A stretch of DNA of 23,404 bases from CAYWMP01 sp964459445 (GTDB taxonomy: Bacteria > Desulfobacterota > DSM-4660 > Desulfatiglandales > HGW-15), in contig CAYWMP010000088.1 of NCBI GenBank assembly GCA_964459445.1, positions 1-23,404 on the forward strand, written 5' to 3'. Shown here piece after piece: positions 1 through 6,816 of the stretch. The stretch's first letter is position 1. Each line of letters starts with the position of its first letter. A model generated the notes under the pieces. That model searched no databases and was not told where the DNA came from. It was given only the letters and a program-made list of their open reading frames with translations. The position numbers were made by a program, and so were the translations under genes.

Positions 1-72
1 ACAATGATAAACGTTGATTCAAAGTTGAAGGAAATTTCAAATATGTTTGGTTAGAATTCACAGAACCTCCAA
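1..72. other. Short non-coding stretch downstream of meaB
   Basis: This AT-rich stretch lies beyond the meaB stop codon. I see no start codon with a ribosome binding site, no hairpin with a T-run and no RNA gene. The minus-strand operon may end here or continue past the window edge; the sequence does not decide. Confidence 0.4.
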
Positions 73-1041
73 CTAGCGATCCGTGTGGCCTAAAGAGGGC
101 AAAACAATGCTGTCGCAAGCCGTGTACGGATCTGTTTTTCCATGGAGTATGTCTTCTACGGCCTTTTCGAACTCGTCAGTCTGGATGAGGCGCTTAAAGA
201 CCGCTTGAATAAGCCGGTTTTTGATCATTTCCGTGAAATCTTCTCTGATTTTTTCCCTCTTCTTTTGGTTCTTCAGTTCCGGCTCTGCTTTGCCCAGGTA
301 TTGCCCGTGTTTTTCTATTTCCTCAAGGATTTGTTGAACACCTTTGTCAAACACTGCCTCTGCCTTTAAAATAGGCGGTTTCCATTGACCCTTCTCATAT
401 TTCTTTTGATCCATATCAATCATGAGTCTCAGGTCACTGAGGGTCTTATCCGTCCCTTCCCTGTCGGCCTTGTTAATGACAAAAACGTCTCCAACTTCGA
501 GAATGCCCGCTTTGATAGCCTGTATATCATCCCCCATGCCGGGAATCACGACGATAACCGTGGTTTGGGCGCTCTTGACAATGTCCACCTCATCCTGGCC
601 GACGCCAACCGTCTCGATGATAATGTAATCCTTGCCCATGGCATCAAGGACGTCGATGGCGCTCCTTGTCGATTGCGTGAGTCCCCCGAAATGGCCTCTC
701 GTGGCCAAGGAGCGAATGAACACACCTTCATCCATGCTGTGCCGCTGCATCCGGATTCGGTCTCCTAGAATCGCGCCCCCGCTGAAGGGGCTGGTCGGAT
801 CGACCGCGAGCACCCCTACGGTTTTCCCTTTTTTTCTCAAATGATTGACCATTTGATCGACAAGGGTGCTTTTGCCCACCCCAGGCGCACCGGTGATGCC
901 GATAACATAGGCTTTTCCGGTGTGGGGATAAAGTTCCTTAAGCGTTTCCCGGACCTCCGGGATGCCGTCGTCTATGTCTCTGATCAATCTTGCTACGGTC
1001 CGTATATCGCCGTCTTTGACCTTTGTTACTTTGGTCGACAT
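73..1041 (-). CDS. meaB: MeaB-type G-protein chaperone of B12-dependent acyl-CoA mutase
   Basis: A 322-residue P-loop GTPase of the MeaB/ArgK family. These cytoplasmic proteins gate delivery of adenosylcobalamin to acyl-CoA mutases and protect them from inactivation. Visible motifs are the P-loop GAPGVGKST (51-59), the conserved DPTSPFSGGAILGDRIRM segment (81-98), the G3-like ETVGVGQDE (143-151) and the NKAD guanine-specificity motif (190-193). Length is normal for the family. The start lies 3 bases after the stop of the small mutase subunit, so it is surely co-transcribed and the mutase encoded just upstream is its client. In some isobutyryl-CoA mutases (IcmF) this G domain is fused to the mutase; here it is separate. 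The family call is very secure; the client (isobutyryl- rather than methylmalonyl-CoA mutase) is inferred from the neighbour. Confidence 0.96.
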   Translation of the reverse strand: MSTKVTKVKDGDIRTVARLIRDIDDGIPEVRETLKELYPHTGKAYVIGITGAPGVGKSTLVDQMVNHLRKKGKTVGVLAVDPTSPFSGGAILGDRIRMQRHSMDEGVFIRSLATRGHFGGLTQSTRSAIDVLDAMGKDYIIIETVGVGQDEVDIVKSAQTTVIVVIPGMGDDIQAIKAGILEVGDVFVINKADREGTDKTLSDLRLMIDMDQKKYEKGQWKPPILKAEAVFDKGVQQILEEIEKHGQYLGKAEPELKNQKKREKIREDFTEMIKNRLIQAVFKRLIQTDEFEKAVEDILHGKTDPYTACDSIVLPSLGHTDR

Positions 1042-1044
1042 AAG

Positions 1045-1452
1045 CTAACCTCTGGCTTCCACATTTTCGCTTACCCAGCTGACGATGTCATCCAAGGCGG
1101 AACCCGGGGTGAAAACCGCACTGACGCCAGCCTCTTTGAGCTTTTGAATATCCTCTTCAGGCACGATTCCACCACCGCACACCACGATATCTTCAGCATT
1201 TTTATCTTTTAGCAGTTCCACCACGCGCGGGAAGAGATACATATGGGCACCCGCCAAACTCGAAAGTCCGACCATATCGACATCTTCTTGAATGGCAGCG
1301 AGAACAATTTCTTCAGGTGTTTGGTGCAGTCCTGTATAAACCACCTCAAAGCCGGCATCTCTGAATGCCCTTGCAATGATCCTGGCCCCCCTGTCGTGTC
1401 CATCAAGACCCGGTTTTGCTACCATCAGTCTCAGTCTCCGTTTATGCTCCAT
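1045..1452 (-). CDS. B12-binding small subunit of acyl-CoA mutase (IcmB / MCM C-terminal domain type)
   Basis: A 135-residue stand-alone cobalamin-binding domain. The base-off/His-on motif DxHxxG is intact as DGHDRG (Asp17, His19, Gly22); His19 should be the lower axial ligand to cobalt. A serine-leucine stretch (SSLAGAHM) and a glycine-rich VCGGGIVPEED complete the Rossmann-like fold. Together with the 561-residue large subunit encoded upstream it should form the heterotetrameric mutase; 135 residues matches the small subunits of split enzymes such as IcmB (about 136). The start is supported by a GAGGGG ribosome binding site just upstream. It is separated from the large-subunit gene by a 238-base repeat-containing gap and is followed after 3 bases by meaB. 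Substrate class cannot be read from this subunit; it follows from the large subunit. Confidence 0.95.
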   Translation of the reverse strand: MEHKRRLRLMVAKPGLDGHDRGARIIARAFRDAGFEVVYTGLHQTPEEIVLAAIQEDVDMVGLSSLAGAHMYLFPRVVELLKDKNAEDIVVCGGGIVPEEDIQKLKEAGVSAVFTPGSALDDIVSWVSENVEARG

Positions 1453-1690
1453 CTTACCCCCTCAGAATGAAAATGAGCAAAGTCTCTTAAAGTTCGGGTA
1501 AAACCGTTAATGTCAATTTCTGTATGGTACAGCGTTATTTGCGAACAGATACTGGATGCTGGTTTCTGGATGTAGTAAGTAACGGTTCTTTTTTGTTTTA
1601 ACCAGTATCGAGCATCTAGCAACCGGTATCGTTCAGCCTAAGCAACTGTGTGAAATATTTCTCCGCTCGTCGTTTTGAGAGGGAGCTTCG
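1453..1690. other. Intra-operon gap with degenerate repeats between mutase subunit genes
   Basis: There is no credible gene in these 238 bases. The stretch carries a degenerate repeat made of GGATGCTGG / GATACTGG-like words and a long T-rich run (1589-1599 on the plus strand). Its two arms face each other and could fold in the operon mRNA. All other junctions in this operon are shorter than 95 bases. Confidence 0.6.
1548..1630. repeat. Degenerate inverted repeat of GATACTGGATGCTGG-type words
   Basis: The left arm GATACTGGATGCTGGTT (1548-1564) is followed by TCTGGATG. The right arm (1600-1630) starts AACCAGTATCGAGCATC and continues with AACCGGTATC. Read on the minus strand, the right arm repeats the words GATGCT and GATACTGGTT of the left arm, so this is an imperfect inverted repeat with internal repeated words. 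It resembles the small dispersed intergenic repeats common in desulfobacterial genomes; that last point is recollection, not a search result. Confidence 0.5.
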
Positions 1691-3376
1691 CTAGTAGATT
1701 CCTGGGTCCCGATACTCCCCAAAGATTTCTCTGAAGACATCGCACACTTCCTGTAATGTTGCATCAGCCTTAACAGCCTCAATAATAGGCTCCATGACAT
1801 TTTGCTTGCCGCTACAAGCCTCACCAACCCGCCCGAGGCATTCTTGGATCTTCCCTTCGTCCCTTTCGTTCTTAATCTTGTTGATCTTTGCGATCTGTTG
1901 CTTTTCGAGTTCAGGATCGATATCGAGGATTTCCACGGGCAGGCTTTCTTCCGACATGTACTTATTGACTCCGACCATGGTTTTTTCGTCCGCATCCAGT
2001 TGACGTTGATAATGGTATGCGGAATCGGCGATTTCCTGTTGCGGGTAGTTTTTCTCGATTGCCTCGAGCATACCTCCCATATCATCTATTTTTTGAATGA
2101 TCTCAAAGGCCTCTTCCTCCATCTGATTGGTCAAGGCCTCCACATAGTAGGAACCACCCAAGGGATCGATTGTATTGGCGACGCCCGATTCTTCCGCAAT
2201 GATCTGCTGCGTCCTCAGGGCAATGGTGGCCGCCTCTTCGGTCGGAATTGCCAGAACCTCATCCAAAGAATTCGTGTGCAGGGACTGGGTTCCACCCAAT
2301 ACGGCTGCCAGGGCCTCAAGCGCAGTTCGTACGATGTTGTTGTAGGGTTGTTGTGCGGTGAGCGAACACCCTGCCGTCTGGGTGTGGAACCTGAGCCACA
2401 AGGTCCTGGGATCTTTTGCCTTGAACCTGTCCTTCATGATCCGGGCCCACATTCGCCTTGCAGCTCTGAATTTGGCGATCTCTTCAAAGAAGTCCAAATG
2501 GGAATTAAAAAAAAAAGAAAACCTCGGCGCAAAATCATCCACATCGAGTCCTCGTTCAATGGCCGCCTGGGTATAGGCAATGCCGTCTGCGAGGGTGAAG
2601 GCAAGCTCTTGAACCGCCGTGGAACCGGCCTCTCTGATGTGGTATCCGCTGATGCTGATGGTATTCCACCGGGGAATTTCCCGTGTTCCGAATTCAACGG
2701 TATCGGTGATGATCTTTAAGGAAGGTTTTGGCGGGCACATAAAGGTTTTCTGGGCAATAAATTCTTTAAGCATGTCGTTCTGGATAGTGCCACCCAAAAC
2801 ACCCCTTTTAATGCCCCTATTCTCCGCCATAGCGATATACATGGCCCATATGACAGCCGCCGGTGGATTGATCGTCATGGAGGTGGTGATCCGGTCTATG
2901 GGAAGTCCGTTAAATAGGTCTTCCATATCCTTCAGAGTATCGATAGCCACACCGCATTTGCCGCATTCTCCCCGAGCCTTGGGTGCATCGCTATCGTAAC
3001 CCATCAAGGTGGGCATATCGAAAGCAGTCGAGAGTCCCGTTTGTCCCTCATTCACGAGGTGATGGAAACGCCTGTTGGTATCTTCAGCCGAACCCAAACC
3101 TGCAAACATCCTCATGGTCCACAGGCGTCCTCGATACATGGAGGGTTGAACCCCCCGCGTAAAGGGAAATTCTCCGGGAAACCCAACATCCTCTTCAAAA
3201 TCCTGCTCTTTCACATCAATGGGCAAGTAGAGGCCCTTGACTTCACGATCCGAGACAGAGGAAAATCTTTCAAGACGCTCCGGCTTTTTCTTTAAAACAT
3301 CGTCCAGTTTTTCTTGCCATTTCTGATTGTGGGCCTTCGCCTTTTCCAGTGTTTTTTGGTCGTAAGTTAGGGTCAT
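1691..3376 (-). CDS. B12-dependent acyl-CoA mutase, large catalytic subunit, isobutyryl-CoA mutase type
   Basis: A 561-residue TIM-barrel subunit of the methylmalonyl-CoA mutase superfamily, without the B12 domain, which is encoded separately. Superfamily landmarks are GQTGLSTAFDMPTLMGYDSD (111-130), GGTIQND (195-201), SISGYHIREAG (241-251) and LGGTQSLHTNSLDE. Counting against Propionibacterium methylmalonyl-CoA mutase gives a constant offset of +2 (Gln197 to Gln199, His244 to His246). By that offset Tyr89 is replaced by Phe91 and Arg207 by Gln209. Phe/Gln is the pair described for isobutyryl-CoA mutase (Phe80/Gln198 in IcmA). The 2-hydroxyisobutyryl-CoA mutase pair (Ile90, Asp117) is absent; here it is Phe91 and Ala118. 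Subunit sizes (561 + 135) also match IcmA/IcmB. A GAGG ribosome binding site precedes the ATG. Mutase family is certain; n-butyryl/isobutyryl-CoA specificity is a good inference. Automatic pipelines would probably call it methylmalonyl-CoA mutase. Confidence 0.93.
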   Translation of the reverse strand: MTLTYDQKTLEKAKAHNQKWQEKLDDVLKKKPERLERFSSVSDREVKGLYLPIDVKEQDFEEDVGFPGEFPFTRGVQPSMYRGRLWTMRMFAGLGSAEDTNRRFHHLVNEGQTGLSTAFDMPTLMGYDSDAPKARGECGKCGVAIDTLKDMEDLFNGLPIDRITTSMTINPPAAVIWAMYIAMAENRGIKRGVLGGTIQNDMLKEFIAQKTFMCPPKPSLKIITDTVEFGTREIPRWNTISISGYHIREAGSTAVQELAFTLADGIAYTQAAIERGLDVDDFAPRFSFFFNSHLDFFEEIAKFRAARRMWARIMKDRFKAKDPRTLWLRFHTQTAGCSLTAQQPYNNIVRTALEALAAVLGGTQSLHTNSLDEVLAIPTEEAATIALRTQQIIAEESGVANTIDPLGGSYYVEALTNQMEEEAFEIIQKIDDMGGMLEAIEKNYPQQEIADSAYHYQRQLDADEKTMVGVNKYMSEESLPVEILDIDPELEKQQIAKINKIKNERDEGKIQECLGRVGEACSGKQNVMEPIIEAVKADATLQEVCDVFREIFGEYRDPGIY

Positions 3377-3417
3377 AAAAACCTCATTATAAAACCATCT
3401 CGCTCAGTGCGATGATT

Positions 3418-4566
3418 TTATTTTCCTTTGAGAAGATTTCTTGCGATAACGAGACGCATGATCTCGTTCGTTCCTTCATAAATCTGGCAAATCTTTGCGT
3501 CCCGCATATGTCTTTCCATGGGGTATTCTTTGCAATACCCGTATCCACCCAAAATTTGCACCCCTTCAACCGACGCCCTCATGGTGATATCGGATGCGTA
3601 CATCTTTGCCATTGCGGCCGCTTTTTCATAGGGCTTTTTGTTGTCCTCCAACCAGGCTGCCCTCAAGGTCAGGAGTTCTGCAGCATCCAATTCGGTGGCC
3701 ATATCAGCCAGTTTCCATTGTATGGCCTGAAAGGAAGAGATGGGTTTGCCGAATTGCTCTCTGGTCTTGACGTATTCCAGGGATTCTTCCAACACAGACC
3801 GCCCGATCCCGATGGCCTGCGAGGCGATACCGATTCGCCCCCCATCAAGAGTCGTCAGCATCTGCTTAAAGCCTTCGCCTTCACCGCCAAGGAGAGCATC
3901 CGCGGGCACTCTGGCATCCTCAAATACCAGTTCGGAAGTCCCGGAAGCTGTAATGCCCAGCTTTTCTTCGATGCGGCCCACCTTAAACCCGGGTGTATTA
4001 TCCAAATCCATTACAAAGGAGCTAATGCCCTTGTACCCCTGTCCCTTCTCGGTCACAGCCGCTATGACGGCGTAAGATGCCACATTTCCGCTGGTAATGA
4101 ATTTCTTTTCTCCATTAATAATCCATTCATCTCCGTCTCGAACCGCCGTGGTTCGCAGGCTGGCCGGGTCCGAACCGGCGCCGGCTTCCGTAAGGCCATA
4201 GCAACCGATTTTTTCTCCGGCGGCACAGGGGTATAGGTATTTTTTCCTCTGTTCATCCGTGGCAAAGGTGAATGCCGGAAAACAGTATAGGGAATTGTTC
4301 ACCGACATGATAGCCCCGGTTGAGCCACAGCCCTTAGAGATCTCTATGAGGGCCAAAACATAACTCACATAGTCCATGCCGCCGCCGCCATATTCTTCCG
4401 GCACCGCAATGCCCATCATTTTCAATTCGCCCAGTTGTCTGACGATTTCAGCGGGATGTTCGTGCTTTTCGTCAAGTTCTGCAGCCTTGGGTTTGATTTC
4501 GGTCTCAGCAAAACGCTGAGCCATATCCCGGACCATCTGTTGTTCTTCAGTCAGTTGAAAATCCAT
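3418..4566 (-). CDS. Short-chain acyl-CoA dehydrogenase (butyryl-CoA dehydrogenase-like)
   Basis: A 382-residue FAD-dependent acyl-CoA dehydrogenase, the usual length for the short-chain group. The flavin/substrate signature LTEAGAGSDPAS is at 125-136. The catalytic base is Glu364 in IYEGTNEIMR, the C-terminal position typical of short- and medium-chain enzymes rather than isovaleryl-CoA dehydrogenase. It should oxidise butyryl-CoA (or a close C4 acyl-CoA) to crotonyl-CoA in the cytoplasm, passing electrons to an electron-transfer flavoprotein that is not encoded in this window. The start is preceded by GGGGGAG and lies one base after the stop of the enoyl-CoA hydratase gene, so translation is likely coupled. 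The next gene downstream, 41 bases away, is the mutase large subunit, which fits a C4 substrate. Exact chain length is inferred. Confidence 0.93.
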   Translation of the reverse strand: MDFQLTEEQQMVRDMAQRFAETEIKPKAAELDEKHEHPAEIVRQLGELKMMGIAVPEEYGGGGMDYVSYVLALIEISKGCGSTGAIMSVNNSLYCFPAFTFATDEQRKKYLYPCAAGEKIGCYGLTEAGAGSDPASLRTTAVRDGDEWIINGEKKFITSGNVASYAVIAAVTEKGQGYKGISSFVMDLDNTPGFKVGRIEEKLGITASGTSELVFEDARVPADALLGGEGEGFKQMLTTLDGGRIGIASQAIGIGRSVLEESLEYVKTREQFGKPISSFQAIQWKLADMATELDAAELLTLRAAWLEDNKKPYEKAAAMAKMYASDITMRASVEGVQILGGYGYCKEYPMERHMRDAKICQIYEGTNEIMRLVIARNLLKGK

Positions 4567-4567
4567 T

Positions 4568-5356
4568 TTATTCCAACTCCCCCTTGAATTGCGGTTTTCT
4601 TTTCTCTAAGAATGCGCTCATCCCTTCTTTGGCGTCCGGGCTGGCCGTGCACAAGCCGAAATAATTGGCCTCCATGTCGCAAGCGGCTCTCAGGTCCAGG
4701 CTAAAACCTTGGTCGACACATCGTTTGACTGCACGGATGGAGACCTTGCCTTTGGAGGCCAACAACTTGGCCGTCTTCAGGGTCTCCTCCCATAGTCTTT
4801 CCGCCGGAAAGACCTTGTTTACCAACCCGATCTCTTTCGCCTCCTGGGCGGTAATAATGGCGCCGGTCATGCAGAGTTCCTTTGCCATGGCCTTTCCCAC
4901 CAATCGGGAAAGGCGCTGGGTTCCTCCAAAACCCGGAATGACCCCAAGGTTTATCTCGGGTTGGCCGAATTGCGCCTTATCCGAGGCATAGATAAAATCG
5001 CAGGCCATGGCGATTTCAGTCCCTCCACCCAGCGCGAATCCGTTTACACAGGCGATGATGGGGATAGGGAGTTCTTCCATCCTGAATCCGATACTATGGA
5101 GATCCAGAGAGAATTTCCTCAGTTGAAGAGGCTCGTAATCGACCATCACCGAGATATCGGCGCCCGCCACAAAGGCCTTTTCCCCTTCGCCGGTCATGAT
5201 AAGCGCCTTTATAGCCGGATTCCCCTCAACCTCGTCCAAGGCCTGATTGAGTTCTTTGGCCACATCGGGGTTGATGGCGTTCAACGCCTTAGGCCTGTTA
5301 AACTTGATGAATGCCAAATTTTCTTCCACCTCAAAAATTATGGTCTCGTATGCCAT
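4568..5356 (-). CDS. Enoyl-CoA hydratase (crotonase family)
   Basis: A 262-residue crotonase. Both catalytic glutamates are present: Glu114 in GGGTEIAMACD and Glu134 in FGQPEINLG, 20 residues apart as in rat crotonase (Glu144/Glu164). The oxyanion-hole segments FVAGADI (62-68) and ALGGG (108-112) are intact. It should hydrate crotonyl-CoA to 3-hydroxybutyryl-CoA in the cytoplasm. A strong AGAGGAG ribosome binding site precedes the ATG. The gene sits between thiolase 1 (93 bases upstream) and the acyl-CoA dehydrogenase (1 base downstream). The 3-hydroxyacyl-CoA dehydrogenase needed for the next step is not fused here and not found nearby. Crotonase-fold relatives with other reactions exist, but two glutamates at this spacing support a hydratase. 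Confidence 0.94.
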   Translation of the reverse strand: MAYETIIFEVEENLAFIKFNRPKALNAINPDVAKELNQALDEVEGNPAIKALIMTGEGEKAFVAGADISVMVDYEPLQLRKFSLDLHSIGFRMEELPIPIIACVNGFALGGGTEIAMACDFIYASDKAQFGQPEINLGVIPGFGGTQRLSRLVGKAMAKELCMTGAIITAQEAKEIGLVNKVFPAERLWEETLKTAKLLASKGKVSIRAVKRCVDQGFSLDLRAACDMEANYFGLCTASPDAKEGMSAFLEKRKPQFKGELE

Positions 5357-5449
5357 GATTTACTCCTCTTTGTCGTTGGGGTCATTGCCCATTAGTCATC
5401 TGTCGTTTGTTAAAAAACATCACCCGAGCTTAAGTTAAATTCATTCTCC

Positions 5450-6733
5450 TTAAACCTTCTCCAATACCGTCGCCATCCCCTGACCGCCGCCGATACAGAG
5501 CGATGCAAGACCGAGGGCATGCTCTTTTCTGAGCATCTCCTGCATGAGGGTCAATAGGATGCGAGCACCCGTACACCCGATGGGATGGCCAATGGATATG
5601 CCGCTCCCCAGGGGATTGGTTTTCTCAACATCACAATTGAGTTCGCGCATACAGGCTAGGGCCTGGGCTGCAAAGGCCTCATTGAGTTCAATGGCGCCGA
5701 AATCGTTCATGGCGAGGTTCTCTTTTTTGAGGATTTTGCGAACCGCGGGAATAGGCCCAATCCCCATAAAGGCGGGGTCTACACCGCCGGAAGCGTAGGC
5801 TTTCACTTTCAAGAGGGGTTTGAGGCCATGGTCTTTGGCTTTCTCTTCCGACATGAGGAGAAGCGCTGCAGCTGCATCATTGATTCCCGATGCATTCCCA
5901 GCGGTTACCGTGCCATCCTTTCTAAAGGCCGGGCGAAGTTTCCCCATTTTTTCGGCGCTGGTATCCATTGGTCGTTCATCCGTGTCGAATACCACGGGGT
6001 CACCCTTTCTTTTGGGAATGGTCACCGGAGCGATTTCCTCTTTAAAGAGCCCTTGGTTGATGGCGTTCATTGCCCGCTGATGACTGAGGGCCCCCAATTC
6101 GTCCTGCTCCTCTCTGGAGATGCCGTAATTTTCGGCTATGTTTTCGGCAGTGATGCCCATGTGATATCCGTAGAATATCTCCCAGAGCCCATCGAACACC
6201 ATCAGATCCACGAGTTCTACATTATTCATACGGGCGCCCCATCTTGCAGCCGGCAAGGCATAGGGAATGAGGCTCATGTTTTCCATGCCGCCCGCAAGGA
6301 TCACGTCCGCTTCTCCGAGCGCTATAGCCTGCGTAGCAAGAGCGACCGTCTTCATCCCCGAGGCGCAGACCTTGTTGACGGTAAAGGCATTGGTCTCTTT
6401 TGGAATGCCGGCCTTGATCATGGCTTGTCTTGCCACATTTTGTCCCTGTCCGGCGCCGACAACATTGCCCATGATCACCTCGTCAATCTGGATGGGTTGC
6501 AGGGCGTCCTCATAATCATAGGCCCTGTTTTCGAGATCTACTCTGCCTTTGCCTTTGAAAAGGTCCGCTTCAAATTGGAGTAAATCATCTGTAGCTACAG
6601 GCCTTAACCCAATTTTCTTAAGTGTTTCCTTTAGAACAAGTGCACCTAATTCGATCACAGGGGTTGATTTGAGGGTTCCTCCGAAGGCGCCCACAGGTGT
6701 CCTTATTCCGGATACGATGACCACATCTCTCAT
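5450..6733 (-). CDS. Acetyl-CoA acetyltransferase (thiolase 1), with an extra N-terminal-domain insert
   Basis: A 427-residue thiolase II family enzyme. The nucleophile is Cys123 in NKVCASGMK; NEAFAAQA and the GHPIGCTGAR motif with its catalytic His follow, and the C-terminal CIGGGQG carries the second Cys. It should cleave acetoacetyl-CoA to two acetyl-CoA, or run in reverse. Compared with the neighbouring thiolase it carries about 34 extra residues (roughly 47-81, acidic and Tyr-rich) between LKKIGLR and IDEVIMGN, which explains its greater length. The reading frame is open 28 codons further upstream, but I chose the ATG at 6733 because AAGGAGA lies just before it and the protein then begins MRDVVIVSGIRTPVG like other thiolases. 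It follows thiolase 2 after 83 bases. Confidence 0.94.
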   Translation of the reverse strand: MRDVVIVSGIRTPVGAFGGTLKSTPVIELGALVLKETLKKIGLRPVATDDLLQFEADLFKGKGRVDLENRAYDYEDALQPIQIDEVIMGNVVGAGQGQNVARQAMIKAGIPKETNAFTVNKVCASGMKTVALATQAIALGEADVILAGGMENMSLIPYALPAARWGARMNNVELVDLMVFDGLWEIFYGYHMGITAENIAENYGISREEQDELGALSHQRAMNAINQGLFKEEIAPVTIPKRKGDPVVFDTDERPMDTSAEKMGKLRPAFRKDGTVTAGNASGINDAAAALLLMSEEKAKDHGLKPLLKVKAYASGGVDPAFMGIGPIPAVRKILKKENLAMNDFGAIELNEAFAAQALACMRELNCDVEKTNPLGSGISIGHPIGCTGARILLTLMQEMLRKEHALGLASLCIGGGQGMATVLEKV

Positions 6734-6816
6734 GTTTCTATCTCCTTTTCCTTTCGATAACTGAAAATCCAGAATTACGGGTTCAACCAAAATCCATTGA
6801 AATAACTTGACCCACA

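Noticed and set aside
1802..2719. Long open frame of 305 codons on the plus strand, antisense to the mutase large subunit
   Set aside because: The minus-strand frame is an unmistakable conserved enzyme. The antisense product has no recognisable motif and no ribosome binding site.
1045..3376. Simple methylmalonyl-CoA mutase assignment
   Set aside because: The Tyr/Arg substrate pair is replaced by Phe/Gln, and no epimerase or carboxylase gene is present. Retained only as the alternative.
3412..4236. Open frame of 274 codons antisense to the acyl-CoA dehydrogenase
   Set aside because: It arises from codon bias of the real gene on the other strand. The product is Phe/His/Gly-rich without domain features.
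5828..6583. Open frame of 251 codons antisense to thiolase 1
   Set aside because: Shadow of a fully conserved thiolase; no start signal and no homology that I can recognise.
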